Below, piece after piece: positions 22,503 to 31,562 of a stretch of DNA of 33,770 nucleotides (within the stretch, counting starts at the first letter, position 1; each line of letters starts with the position of its first letter). The DNA comes from CAYVOX01 sp964453035 (GTDB lineage Bacteria > Chloroflexota > Anaerolineae > Anaerolineales > Anaerolineaceae): NCBI GenBank assembly GCA_964453035.1, contig CAYVOX010000018.1, forward strand, positions 1-33,770, read 5' to 3'. The position numbers and the translations under genes are program-made. Below the pieces are notes generated by a model, which was not told the DNA's origin, searched no databases, and saw nothing but the letters and a program-made list of their open reading frames with translations.

Positions 22503-24299
22503 TTAGTTACCCTTTTCGATGTCTTCTTTCCATCTCGCGATGAACAATTCCAGGCTGACCGGACCCGGGTTTTCACCCGAGCGCATACGCAGCGCCACCT
22601 GGTTGTTCTCAGCTTCCTTATCACCCACCACCAGCATGTAAGGCACCTTCTGGTTCTGGGCGTCGCGGATCTTGGCATTCATGCGGTCGTTGCGTTCGTC
22701 CACTTCGACCCGCGCGCCAAGCTTTTTAAGCTTCTCGGCAACCTCGCGCGCATAGGGCACATGCCGGTCAGCGATGGGGATCAGCACCGCCTGGACTGGC
22801 GCCAGCCACACCGGAAACGCCCCCGCAAAATGCTCAATCAACACGCCCAGGAAGCGCTCCGTGGTGCCGGTCACCGCGCGGTGCAGCACCACCGGTGTAT
22901 GCTCATTTCCGTCCTCGCCGATGTAGGTCAATTCCAACCGCGCAGGCTGGATAAAATCAACCTGGATGGTCGAAAGCTGCCAGTCACGTCCCAACACATC
23001 GCGAGCCAGAAAATCCGCTTTAGGACCGTAGAAGGCAGCCTCGCCGGCAGCTTCGAAGTACTCCAGACCGGCATGGTCCATGGCAGAGCGCAGGGCCTGT
23101 TCAGCCTTATCCCATTTTTCGTCATCCTTGACGAACTTCCCTTCTTTGCCGCGCAGCGAAAGGCGCACGCGGTAATCGGTGAAGTGGTAGCGGCTGAGCA
23201 CCTCGCGAATCAGGTTGAGCGACAGGGTGAACTCAGACTCAATCTGCTCGGGGGTGCAGAAGATGTGGCAGTCATCCTGCGTGAGCGAGCGCACCCGGGT
23301 GAGACCATTGAGTTCACCGGTCTTCTCGTAGCGGTAAAGGGTGGCAAACTCAGCAAAGCGCATGGGCAGCTCGCGGTAGCTGTGCCTCCCCATCTCTCGG
23401 AAAAGCGTCATGTGCGAGGGACAGTTCATCGGTTTGAGCCGGAAGGTGATGTTTTCATCAACCATGGGCGGGAACATCGAGTCTTTGTAGTTTTCGTAGT
23501 GCCCCGACCGGCGGTAAAGGTCTTCCTTAACCAGGTGGCCCGTCCAGACATGCTGAAAGCCGTAGCGGGTCTGCACGTCGCGGACGTAGTTCTCCATCAG
23601 GTAGCGCAGCATCTCACCTTTGGGCGTGAAGAGCGGCAGACCTGGGCCAACATCGTCGGCAAAATGGAACAGACCCAGTTCTTTGCCCAGCTTGCGGTGG
23701 TCGCGCTTTTTAGCTTCTTCCAGCTTCCACAGGTACTCTTCCAGTTCCTGGGGATTGTTCCAGGCGGTGCCGTATAAGCGCTGCAGCATAGGACGCTTCT
23801 CATCCCCACGCCAGTAAGCACCTGCCACGCTCATCAACCTGACGGCGGAGGGGTTAATCTGTCCAGTGTTCTCAACATGCGGCCCGCGGCACAGGTCCAC
23901 AAAACTAGCATGGGAATAAAGCGACATCTCCTGCTTTTCGGTCAGCGGATTGCCATCTTCATCCATGCCGCCCTGCTCCAGCCCGTCAATCAATTCCAGC
24001 TTATAAGGCTGGTCGGCAAATACCTGGCGGGCTTCCTCCGCAGAAGTGACCCGGCGCACAAAAGGATGCTTGCCTTTAATAATTTCGCGCATGCGCGCTT
24101 CAATCTTCTGCAGGTCCTCCGGGGTAAGGGAACGGGGCAGATCAAAATCATAATAAAAGCCATCCTCGATGGCTGGGCCAATCGCCACCTTGCCGCCGGG
24201 GAACATTTCCAGCACTGCCTGTGCCATGATGTGGGCTGATGAGTGCCGGATGCGGTAAAGCATCGAATCCTGATACCGCTCTTCAACTTTTTGTGCCAT
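22503..24299 (-). CDS. thrS: Threonyl-tRNA synthetase without TGS domain
   Basis: This enzyme charges tRNA-Thr with threonine. It has 598 residues, shorter than the usual 640 or so, because the N-terminal TGS domain is missing: the editing domain starts almost at once with HSSAH at 19-23. The editing site continues with SHASFVDLCRGPH. The class II core has motif 2 (FRLKPMNCPSHM with the zinc-binding Cys, then RFAEFATLYRYEKTGEL), VRSLTQDDCHIFC, and motif 3 VVLHRAVTGTTERFLGVLIE. The anticodon domain covers about 490-590. AGGAGG lies 6 nt before the ATG. A T-box leader lies upstream and controls it. Confidence 0.97.
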   Translation of the reverse strand: MAQKVEERYQDSMLYRIRHSSAHIMAQAVLEMFPGGKVAIGPAIEDGFYYDFDLPRSLTPEDLQKIEARMREIIKGKHPFVRRVTSAEEARQVFADQPYKLELIDGLEQGGMDEDGNPLTEKQEMSLYSHASFVDLCRGPHVENTGQINPSAVRLMSVAGAYWRGDEKRPMLQRLYGTAWNNPQELEEYLWKLEEAKKRDHRKLGKELGLFHFADDVGPGLPLFTPKGEMLRYLMENYVRDVQTRYGFQHVWTGHLVKEDLYRRSGHYENYKDSMFPPMVDENITFRLKPMNCPSHMTLFREMGRHSYRELPMRFAEFATLYRYEKTGELNGLTRVRSLTQDDCHIFCTPEQIESEFTLSLNLIREVLSRYHFTDYRVRLSLRGKEGKFVKDDEKWDKAEQALRSAMDHAGLEYFEAAGEAAFYGPKADFLARDVLGRDWQLSTIQVDFIQPARLELTYIGEDGNEHTPVVLHRAVTGTTERFLGVLIEHFAGAFPVWLAPVQAVLIPIADRHVPYAREVAEKLKKLGARVEVDERNDRMNAKIRDAQNQKVPYMLVVGDKEAENNQVALRMRSGENPGPVSLELFIARWKEDIEKGN

Positions 24300-24345
24300 T
24301 TCAACCTCCTGTTTGACCGCCTGCCAGGTGACATCCTGAGAGTAC

Positions 24346-24575
24346 GGTTAAAATAAAACCTCCCGCCCAATCTGGGGCGAGAGGTTGGCTCACGCGGTTC
24401 CACCCAGTTTACCCTCTTACGAGGGCAACTCGTTTGGCTGATAACGGGGCCGTCCGTTGGCCTTAATGCGGCTTGCGCCGGTTTGGGTTCAGGCTCGCAG
24501 GGGGTGTGAAGGGGCGCCTTCCGGAGAGGATTTGCAGCCGGTGATCCTCTCTCTCTGGCGGGCTTGCGCCCTGAC
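24346..24575 (-). promoter_or_regulatory. T-box riboswitch leader of thrS
   Basis: On the minus strand the T-box sequence GGGTGGAACCGCG is at 24405-24393. It is followed by a terminator: stem 24384-24375 with 24368-24359, then a T-rich run (TTTTATTTTA, 24358-24349). Upstream a stem I is visible, with AGAGAG and a distal hairpin (AGGAT ... ATCCT) and GGGCGC pairing with GCGCCC (24571-24566 with 24517-24512). An ACC triplet at 24488-24486, in the context TGAACCC, is a candidate threonine specifier. Uncharged tRNA-Thr would prevent the terminator and turn on thrS. Exact stem I boundaries are my reading. Confidence 0.92.
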
Positions 24576-24596
24576 ACGTATCCTGGTCAACGCTGA

Positions 24597-24673
24597 TGGT
24601 GGGCGATACAGGGCTCGAACCTGCGACCTCACGGATGTCAACCGTGTGCTCTAACCAACTGAGCTAACCGCCC
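24597..24673 (-). tRNA. tRNA-Val, anticodon GAC, CCA encoded
   Basis: A full cloverleaf on the minus strand. The acceptor stem GGGCGGT pairs with ATCGCCC, the anticodon loop TTGACAT carries GAC, and the T arm is CAGG-TTCGAGC-CCTG. The discriminator is A24600 and CCA follows at 24599-24597. The T-box leader of thrS begins within about 25 nt after it on the same strand, with no terminator between. Confidence 0.95.
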
Positions 24674-24684
24674 GGATGTTTGAT

Positions 24685-24712
24685 ATTATAACCAGAATTG
24701 AGCTTAAGTCAA
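24685..24712 (-). promoter_or_regulatory. Predicted promoter of tRNA-Val (and perhaps thrS)
   Basis: On the minus strand TTGACT (24712-24707) and a perfect TATAAT (24690-24685) with a 16-bp spacer, 11 nt before the mature tRNA. No clear -10/-35 pair lies between the tRNA and the T-box leader. Confidence 0.7.
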
Positions 24713-24801
24713 GTGAGCTTCAACCACATGGGATGCGGCACCCATCTGGGAAGGATCAAAAATAAAGTAAAGATCACTACACTACCTGGCGAAGCAGCTA
24801 T

Positions 24802-26193
24802 TTACACCGGCAGCGTGAGGGTGAAAACAGCGCCACCTTCAGGCACATTGGCTGCAGTGAGACTGCCGCCGTGGGCGACCGCAAGTTGCCGGGCGATGGC
24901 CAGTCCGAGGCCAAAGCCGCCTTTATCGCGGCTGCGGGCGTGATCGGCGCGGTAGAAGCGCTCAAAAATGTGCGGGAGGGCATCAGGGGGAATGCCGGGG
25001 CCGGAATCCTGCACGTCCACATACACGTAGCCGGGCTGGCAACGCAACTGGAGCTGCACCGCGCCGCCAACGGGGGCATGGCGCAGGGCATTGGTGAGCA
25101 GGTTGTTCATCACCTGGGCCAGGCGGTCCGGGTCAGCCTGGAGGTGCGGGCATTGGCTGGCGAGGTCATCTGCCCCGTTCAGCAGGGAGAGGGTGATTGA
25201 GCGGCTGTCCGCGGCAGGCTTAAAGCGTTCCAAAATGCCTTCCAGCAAATCCTTGAGGTTGACATCCACCTTCTCAAGGCGCAATTCTCCGGCATCTGCC
25301 AGGGCAAGAGTGCGTAAATCTTCCACCAGGCGCTCCAGCAGGGCAGCCTGGTCAACAATGGGTTGCAGGTTCTCGGTGGTGAGCGGGTAAATACCGTCCT
25401 GCAGCGCTTCAAGGTGGGCGCGCTGAACGGCGAGCGGAGAGCGCAGCTCATGGGCAATATCGGCGGTCATGGCACGGCGGTGCTCTTCCGAGGCACGCAA
25501 AGAATCAGCCATGGAATTGAAAGCCTGGCCGAGCGCCGCAAGCTCATCCCGACCTGAGACCTGCACGCGGTGATTGAGGTCGCCGGCTGCCAATTGCCGC
25601 ACAGCGGCAGTGAGGCGCTGGATAGGGCGAATAATGCCAGTAGCAAGGATGAGTGCCAGCACCAGGGCAATACCGAGGGCAATCAAGCCGGCGCGCCAGG
25701 CAGCATCATTGAGGCGCGAGAGCAACGGCAGTTCGTCGCCGCGCTGATAGGAAGAACTACCCTCAACCAGCAGATAGCCAATCAGAGTCCCGGCAGAACC
25801 TTTGAGTTGAATACCTGAATTGAGATCCGCGACGGGCAGAACTGCACCGGCTGCCGCGCCCATCGAATCAACCAGCAGCTTGCCATCAGAATCTGCCAGC
25901 CGCAGGCGCACATTCCCCAGCGGTCCCATGCCCCCACCCGGGCGGCGTCCCATGCCCGAACCCGAAGGTGTGGCAGCGTGCAGGCTGGTGAACAGCTTTT
26001 CTACGCCCGTCCAGGACTGGTTCTGCTGATAGTATTGCTCCAATGAAAGGACAAGCGCTTCCGTGCCGCTCGAGCCGCCGCGGAACATGTACGTTTGCAC
26101 CTGGGTTTCGTTATCCAGGCGCACCACAAGGATGACCGAAAGAATTGCCACCAGTACAACCACAATGAACGAAAGAATCAGGCGTTGGCGCAT
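24802..26193 (-). CDS. Sensor histidine kinase (HAMP, HisKA, HATPase)
   Basis: A 463-residue membrane receptor. One span lies at about 5-25 and the second at about 168-188, with a sensor region between that includes a Gly/Met-rich loop (about 76-93). HAMP follows (about 189-240). The phosphorylated His is H248 in TADIAHELRSPL. The ATP domain shows the N box (VMNNLLTNALRHAP), DSGPGIPPDALP, FERFYRAD and GGFGLGLAIARQL. The partner response regulator is immediately upstream and its stop is 2 nt before this gene's start, so they form one transcript. The signal is unknown. Confidence 0.94.
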   Translation of the reverse strand: MRQRLILSFIVVVLVAILSVILVVRLDNETQVQTYMFRGGSSGTEALVLSLEQYYQQNQSWTGVEKLFTSLHAATPSGSGMGRRPGGGMGPLGNVRLRLADSDGKLLVDSMGAAAGAVLPVADLNSGIQLKGSAGTLIGYLLVEGSSSYQRGDELPLLSRLNDAAWRAGLIALGIALVLALILATGIIRPIQRLTAAVRQLAAGDLNHRVQVSGRDELAALGQAFNSMADSLRASEEHRRAMTADIAHELRSPLAVQRAHLEALQDGIYPLTTENLQPIVDQAALLERLVEDLRTLALADAGELRLEKVDVNLKDLLEGILERFKPAADSRSITLSLLNGADDLASQCPHLQADPDRLAQVMNNLLTNALRHAPVGGAVQLQLRCQPGYVYVDVQDSGPGIPPDALPHIFERFYRADHARSRDKGGFGLGLAIARQLAVAHGGSLTAANVPEGGAVFTLTLPV

Positions 26194-26195
26194 GG

Positions 26196-26876
26196 TTAAT
26201 CCCTGTGAAAGCGGTAGCCGACGCCAAAGACGGTTTCGATATAGCGCGGCTGGCGCGGGTCAAGCTCCAGTTTGGCCCGCAGGTTCTTGATGTGAGCGTC
26301 AATGGTGCGCTCGTAACCCTCGTATGCCACACCCTGGATGGCCTCAAGCAGCTGAAGGCGACTGAAGGCGCGCCCGGGCTGCGAGGCCAACGTGAAGAGC
26401 AGGTTGTACTCCATGGGTGTCAGTTCAATCAGATCTCCAGCGCGGCGCAGGGTGTGGGCGTCGAGATCCAGTTCAAGGTCAGCGATAATCAGGCGCTGCG
26501 CCTGAGGAGCAGCCCCGGTGGAACGCCGCAGGACGGCGCGCACGCGCGCCACAACTTCCCGCGGCGAATAGGGTTTGAGGATATAATCATCCGCGCCGAT
26601 TTCCAGCCCCACCAGCCGGTCGGTTTCATCCACGCGAGCGGTGACCATGATGATGGGCGTGTTTCCCTTGCGGCGGATTTCACGGGCTACATCCAGGCCG
26701 TCAAGCCCGGGCAAGTTGAGGTCGAGCAGCACCAGATCGGGTTTTTCACGCTCCCACAGGGTCAACCCCGTATCGCCCCGGGCGGCAGCCAGGACGGTCA
26801 TGCCCGATTTCTCAAGGTAAGAGCGCAATACGCGGGCAAGTTCCGTTTCGTCTTCAATAATCAGAATGGTGGACAT
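26196..26876 (-). CDS. OmpR/PhoB-family response regulator
   Basis: A 226-residue DNA-binding regulator. The receiver domain has the acidic pair DE at 9-10, the phosphoacceptor Asp52 in LVLLDLNLPG, Thr79 and Lys101 in YILKPYSPRE. The winged-helix output domain (about 128-224) has LIELTPMEYNLLFTLASQPG and YERTIDAHIKNLRAKL, the DNA-recognition helix, then YIETVFGVGYRF. It is followed by the histidine kinase. The promoter lies so close that the message should have almost no leader. Confidence 0.95.
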   Translation of the reverse strand: MSTILIIEDETELARVLRSYLEKSGMTVLAAARGDTGLTLWEREKPDLVLLDLNLPGLDGLDVAREIRRKGNTPIIMVTARVDETDRLVGLEIGADDYILKPYSPREVVARVRAVLRRSTGAAPQAQRLIIADLELDLDAHTLRRAGDLIELTPMEYNLLFTLASQPGRAFSRLQLLEAIQGVAYEGYERTIDAHIKNLRAKLELDPRQPRYIETVFGVGYRFHRD

Positions 26877-26882
26877 AGTTTG

Positions 26883-26888
26883 ATTATA
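26883..26888 (-). promoter_or_regulatory. TATAAT box 6 nt before the response regulator start
   Basis: On the minus strand TATAAT (26888-26883) is followed by six bases and ATG 26876, so the usual +1 falls on the A of the start codon. No Shine-Dalgarno site fits between. This predicts a leaderless mRNA. Confidence 0.55.
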
Positions 26889-26917
26889 GCCTCGTGACGT
26901 TCCAATATCTACTGATT

Positions 26918-29900
26918 CTAAGCATTCTCATAACTGAGAATCACCTGCAACAATTCAACCAGGCGAACCAGCCAGGTTTCATCGCCCCTGGGAACGGGCA
27001 TCCAGTAGGCATTTTTCCCGGCGCGTGCCAGGCTGCCAACGGATTTGAGCGCGCGTTGGGGAATGTTCTCGGGCAGGGGAGGATAACGCAAGAGCATTTG
27101 CTCGCCTTCAAGGGCAATCGCCGCCAGGCCAGCGGATTCTGCCATCAACTTAATGCGCACCTGGTAGAGCAGGTTGGAAAGGTCAACCGGCAGCGGTCCG
27201 AAACGATCGGAAAATTCATCACTGATGGCTTGCACTTCAGCCTCATCTGCCAGGTTGGCTATGCGCCGGTAAAGGCGCAGGCGCATGTTCTGGTCAGAGA
27301 CGTACTCCTGCGGGATGCCAACCGGCAGCGGGAGATCCACATTGACCGGTTGAGTCACATCACGCAGCTCAGCCAGGTGCGTATCCGGAGCTTTAATTCC
27401 GGAGACCTGACGCAACTGGCGCACAGCTTGCGCCAGAAGGCGGGTGTAGAGTTGAAAGCCAACCGCAGCGATGAAACCGTGCTGCCGGTTACCCAGCAGT
27501 TCACCTGCCCCGCGCATTTCCAGGTCGCGCATCGCTATCGAGTAGCCAGCGCCAAGCTGGGTGTTCTCAGCGATCACCTCAAGGCGCTCCTGCCCATCCG
27601 GTGTAGGTGGTTTTTTGCGGTGGCGGAAGAAGTAGGCATAAGCGCGTTGAGCCCCGCGACCCACCCGCCCGCGCAACTGGTAGAGTTGCGCCAGGCCAAA
27701 GGTATCGCCGCGGTCCACAATCAGGGTGTTGGCGTTGGGGATATCAAGGCCGGATTCAATGATGGACGTGCACAGTAAAACATCAATTTGCGCCTGGGTG
27801 AACCGGTGCATCACATCCGCAAGGGCGCTCTCGTGCATTTGACCGTGACCGATACCCACGCGCGCTTCGGGAACAAGTTTGTTCAGGTGACGTTCCATTG
27901 CACGGATGGTTTGCACGCGGTTATGCACGAAGAACACCTGCCCGCCGCGCTCCAGTTCACGCAGAATGGCCTGCCGAACCAGGCGCGGGGAATAGGGGCC
28001 AATGTGCGTGATAATCGGGAGGCGCTCTTCGGGTGGGGTATTAATCGTGGAGATATCGCGAACGCCGGTGAGCGCCATATACAGAGTGCGCGGGATCGGC
28101 GTGGCAGTGAGGGTGAGTACATCCACCTCGGTGCGCAGCTTTTTGAGGTGCTCCTTGTGGGTTACACCAAAGCGCTGCTCCTCATCAATGATGACAAGCC
28201 CCAGGTCCTTGAACGCCACATCTTTTGAGATCAGCCGGTGCGTGCCGATGATGATATCCACCGACCCGGCTGCCAGTTTTTCCAGAATCTCATCCTGCTC
28301 TTTTGGCGTGCGAAAGCGGGAGAGCATCTCCACCACCACCGGGAAGGCCGATAGCCTCTGGCGAAAAGTGTCATAATGCTGCTGGGCCAGCACGGTGGTC
28401 GGAACCAGGATGCCAACCTGTTTTCCATCCATGACAGCTTTAAAGGCCGCCCGCAGGGCAACCTCGGTTTTACCGTAACCTACATCACCGCATAAAAGGC
28501 GGTCCATGGGGCGCACCTTTTGCATATCCGCCTTGACTTCCTGGATGGCACGCAGCTGGTCACTCGTCTCAACATAGGGGAAGGATGCTTCCAACTCATT
28601 TTGCCAGGGGGTGTCCTCTCGAAAGGCGTACCCCTGCGAGACCTGGCGGCGGGCATAAAGTTCCAGCAGGTCCTGGGCCACTTCCAGCACACCCTCGCGT
28701 ACCTTTTGCTTTACCTGTGACCATTCCGGGGTGCCCAGGCGGGTTGGAGAAGGGGTTTCCCCTTCCGGGCCAATGTAGCGGCTCAGGCGATCAGCCTGGT
28801 GCACAGGAACATAAAGCTGGTCGCCGTGCTCGTAATCCACCTGAAGAAAGTCACGTTCAGCGCCATCCAGAACGCGGCGAGCCAGCCCCTGAAAACGCCC
28901 GATGCCGTAATCAATGTGCACCACCCAGTCCCCCACCTTGAGGTCAGCATATATAGCTTCGGGGGTTTCAGCGCCAGGACGGGGCTGCTGTCGCGGCCTG
29001 GGACGCTCCCAGCCGAAAATCTCGGAATCAGTGAGAAGGTGTAGCTTTTCGCCCGATTGAGTGTGAAGCACCCAGCCTTCACTCAGCATGCCTTCTATAA
29101 AGCGGGGCACCGCCGGTGTATCGCAGGCGATGATACGCTCCTGCCACAACTCCTTAAGGCGCGAAACCTGCCGGGAGACAATCACAGCCCGCTCGGAGCA
29201 CTGGCAGCGCGTGAGCAGGTCATCCATGAACGGCTTCAGGCGTCCACCAAAGCGCGGGCCTGGCTCAAATGCCAGGGCCAGGTCGGAGCGCTCCTCCTCG
29301 AGAGGATGGCCCAGATCAAGCCAGTAATGCGAAGCCAGCGCATCCTGCAGCTCCGACCAGGTGTTGTAAGGGATGGGAAAATCCGCCGGGAGGGTGCCTT
29401 CTTTGATGGAATCCTGGCGCAGGCGAACCGATTGCTCCTCAATTTCAGATGCAGAAGCGCTCAACAGGGTCTGGTCATCAAGAACAACCAGCGCCTGGCG
29501 CGGCAAATAATCGAGGATGCTCGCCGGGGCAGGGTGAACAAGCGGTAGATGAAATTCGTTGAGTTCCTGCAGGCTCATGCCAAGTTCAAGTGCCTTGTTG
29601 ACCAGCAGCTCGCGCGCAGGTGAAATCAGCACCTGGTCAACGGGTTGGATGGTGCGCTGGGTGGCTGGGTCAAAACGCCTGATAGTGTCAATCTCATCGC
29701 CGAAAAAGTCAAAGCGAAGGGGATGGACTTCTGCCACCGGCCAGACGTCCAAAATGCCGCCGCGCTGCGAGAACTGCCCGGCTTCCACCACAATTTCGGC
29801 AGGTTGGTAACCAACATCCAGCCAGGCGCGGCGCAGCGCTTCAGGCTGAATTTGCTGCCCGCGTTTGAGCGTACGCAGGTTGCGTAAAAAGTCTCGCCGG

Positions 29901-30307
29901 GGCATGGTGCGCGCCATTACAGCGCGGAGCGTGGTCACAATCAGCGGAGGAGTCTGCGGTTTAGGCGTGGAAGGAAGGTGGTAAAGCGCTAACAGGCTGA
30001 GAGCTTGCAGGCGGTCGCGGCGCGTAGAGGTGCCCCAGGCAGCCTGTTCGTAGAAGAGGGGATTAGGCTCAGGAAAGTAGCGGTGGTTTTTCTGCTCCGT
30101 CCAAAAGCTCACCTCATCCAGGATGGTGAGGGCATGGTCGGCGCGGTCAGTGATGAACAGCACCGGCAGCTGCAGGTCAGCCTGTAAGGAAGCCAGGACG
30201 GGCAGGCGCGTGGCGCGCGCCAGCCCAAGGGGGGGTAGGGAGATTTTGGCGCGGACCTGCTCCACAAGGCGTTGGAAAGCTGTAAGGGAACGAATTTCTT
30301 CAATCAC
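26918..30307 (-). CDS. mfd: Transcription-repair coupling factor
   Basis: Mfd removes stalled RNA polymerase from lesions and recruits nucleotide excision repair. It has 1129 residues, normal length. Order: UvrB-like region (about 1-340), a central linker, the RNA polymerase-interacting domain (about 455-512, VGDWVVHIDYGIGRF), the RecG-like translocase with GDVGYGKT at 607-614, DEEQ at 708-711 and later helicase motifs (TATPIPRTLYMAL, GRVGRG), and the C-terminal TRCF domain. The start is GTG 30307: AAGGAG sits 6 nt before it, inside the last codons of pth, so the two genes are coupled. Confidence 0.97.
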   Translation of the reverse strand: MIEEIRSLTAFQRLVEQVRAKISLPPLGLARATRLPVLASLQADLQLPVLFITDRADHALTILDEVSFWTEQKNHRYFPEPNPLFYEQAAWGTSTRRDRLQALSLLALYHLPSTPKPQTPPLIVTTLRAVMARTMPRRDFLRNLRTLKRGQQIQPEALRRAWLDVGYQPAEIVVEAGQFSQRGGILDVWPVAEVHPLRFDFFGDEIDTIRRFDPATQRTIQPVDQVLISPARELLVNKALELGMSLQELNEFHLPLVHPAPASILDYLPRQALVVLDDQTLLSASASEIEEQSVRLRQDSIKEGTLPADFPIPYNTWSELQDALASHYWLDLGHPLEEERSDLALAFEPGPRFGGRLKPFMDDLLTRCQCSERAVIVSRQVSRLKELWQERIIACDTPAVPRFIEGMLSEGWVLHTQSGEKLHLLTDSEIFGWERPRPRQQPRPGAETPEAIYADLKVGDWVVHIDYGIGRFQGLARRVLDGAERDFLQVDYEHGDQLYVPVHQADRLSRYIGPEGETPSPTRLGTPEWSQVKQKVREGVLEVAQDLLELYARRQVSQGYAFREDTPWQNELEASFPYVETSDQLRAIQEVKADMQKVRPMDRLLCGDVGYGKTEVALRAAFKAVMDGKQVGILVPTTVLAQQHYDTFRQRLSAFPVVVEMLSRFRTPKEQDEILEKLAAGSVDIIIGTHRLISKDVAFKDLGLVIIDEEQRFGVTHKEHLKKLRTEVDVLTLTATPIPRTLYMALTGVRDISTINTPPEERLPIITHIGPYSPRLVRQAILRELERGGQVFFVHNRVQTIRAMERHLNKLVPEARVGIGHGQMHESALADVMHRFTQAQIDVLLCTSIIESGLDIPNANTLIVDRGDTFGLAQLYQLRGRVGRGAQRAYAYFFRHRKKPPTPDGQERLEVIAENTQLGAGYSIAMRDLEMRGAGELLGNRQHGFIAAVGFQLYTRLLAQAVRQLRQVSGIKAPDTHLAELRDVTQPVNVDLPLPVGIPQEYVSDQNMRLRLYRRIANLADEAEVQAISDEFSDRFGPLPVDLSNLLYQVRIKLMAESAGLAAIALEGEQMLLRYPPLPENIPQRALKSVGSLARAGKNAYWMPVPRGDETWLVRLVELLQVILSYENA

Positions 30308-30310
30308 CGC

Positions 30311-30952
30311 TTACTCCTTCTGGAGCGAGCCGTTAAATTCATTCATAGCTTTTTCGAGACCGCTGCGTATAAACGCCTGAGCAGCCGAGACAGATTTTTC
30401 CAGCACCATTTGCAGCAAATCACGCTCGGAGGTAGGAAAATCCTGCAGAACATAGTCAGCAGCATCCATTTGACCGGGTGGGCGTCCAATACCCAGGCGC
30501 AGGCGGGGAAAATCTTGCGTGCCAAGCTGCTGGATGATGGATGCCAGCCCACGCTGGCCGGCGGAACCTCCGGAGGGACGCAGTCGCAGGGTGCCGAGCG
30601 GCAAATCCAGGTCATCATGGATGACAAGCAGGCGGATGAGCGGAACCTTGTAGAATCGAAGCAGGGAAGAAACAGCCTGCCCCGAGAGATTCATAAAGGT
30701 TTGCGGCTTTGCGAGGATGACCCGGTTACCCTCCCATACCACGCTGGAGACCAGCGCGCGCGACTGGAGGCGGCCCAATCTGGCATCCAGAGCCTTAGAA
30801 ACGGCATCGAGCGCCATAAAACCGATATTATGGCGGTTTTCTCGGTATTCACGCCCCGGGTTACCCAACCCAACCAGCAAATAAGTGGCACCGCCAGAGG
30901 GAGTATCTTCGTTTTGTTTTTGGCTGGCCAGTAAACGGCGAATGGCATCCAC
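30311..30952 (-). CDS. pth: Peptidyl-tRNA hydrolase
   Basis: Pth frees tRNA from peptidyl-tRNAs that drop off the ribosome. The start is GTG 30952, with AGGAG 8 nt upstream, giving 213 residues. It has an N-terminal extension of about 22 residues before the core. Core motifs: LLVGLGNPG (25-33), NRHNIGF with the catalytic His41, KPQTFMNLSG (82-91), HDDLDLP (112-118) and GGSAGQRGL. The extension (MDAIRRLLASQKQNEDTPSG) is helical and charged, and its role is unknown. The gene follows the surface protein by 4 nt and precedes mfd by 3 nt. Confidence 0.94.
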   Translation of the reverse strand: MDAIRRLLASQKQNEDTPSGGATYLLVGLGNPGREYRENRHNIGFMALDAVSKALDARLGRLQSRALVSSVVWEGNRVILAKPQTFMNLSGQAVSSLLRFYKVPLIRLLVIHDDLDLPLGTLRLRPSGGSAGQRGLASIIQQLGTQDFPRLRLGIGRPPGQMDAADYVLQDFPTSERDLLQMVLEKSVSAAQAFIRSGLEKAMNEFNGSLQKE

Positions 30953-30956
30953 GAGG

Positions 30957-31562
30957 TTATCTCCTTTTAATCCACAGGTAAAGACCCAGCAGCCCAAATC
31001 CAATCACCACGGCAGCGGCACCCTCAACTGCCCCGAAGGTGAGTTGCATGGGCCGTATGGTGAGTGAATTGGGCGGCAGCAGCGTGGGGGTAACCCGCGG
31101 GGTGAGCGTTGGTGGGATTGGGGTGGGGCTGGCAGCAGCAGGCTCGGTTTTTTGAACGGGTGCAGGGGTATTGGTTTCGATGGGGGTATAGTTGCGAACC
31201 CGCAGACCAGAAATAATCACATCGGAGTGCTTGCCGTCTGGCAGTAAAACCTGAACCCGCAGGCGATAGGTGCCGTCGGCAATGGTGGTGGTGTCCCACA
31301 CAGCCAGCGCGCCTTCTCTGACAGGGCTGCGGCTTTGTTGAATGAGGAACCAGGTATCCGGGCTGCCGGAAAGGTAATTGAACGACACCTCCACCGATTG
31401 AAAACCCGCCAGGTCGGTGGAGCCGGTGATGACCACCAGGCCTTGAAGGGCATCTCCAGGACGCGGGCTGGTCACGACCGGCCCATCCAATGCCAGGGCA
31501 GGCGCCCACGTCAGGCAGGCAGCAAGTAAGACTAGCAGAATAGCGCGTATGGTCGTTCGCAT
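30957..31562 (-). CDS. Membrane-anchored surface protein with Ig-like domain
   Basis: A 201-residue exported protein with no named function. From ATG 31562 it has a signal peptide (3-25, LLVLLAACLTWAPALA). A beta-rich Ig/fibronectin-like domain follows (about 28-128, with GPVVTSPRPGDALQGLVVITG and ADGTYRLRVQVLLPDG). A Pro/Thr-rich stalk comes next (about 130-165). One C-terminal membrane span ends in a positive stop (LYLWIKRR). It is thus held to the membrane with the domain outside. It is the first gene of the operon with pth and mfd. I see no strong ribosome site before this ATG. Confidence 0.75.
   Translation of the reverse strand: MRTTIRAILLVLLAACLTWAPALALDGPVVTSPRPGDALQGLVVITGSTDLAGFQSVEVSFNYLSGSPDTWFLIQQSRSPVREGALAVWDTTTIADGTYRLRVQVLLPDGKHSDVIISGLRVRNYTPIETNTPAPVQKTEPAAASPTPIPPTLTPRVTPTLLPPNSLTIRPMQLTFGAVEGAAAVVIGFGLLGLYLWIKRR

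Noticed and set aside
22434..23777. A 447-codon open frame on the + strand
   Set aside because: It lies antisense to thrS, whose motifs are complete; its protein has no recognisable domain. Long antisense frames are expected in GC-rich genes.
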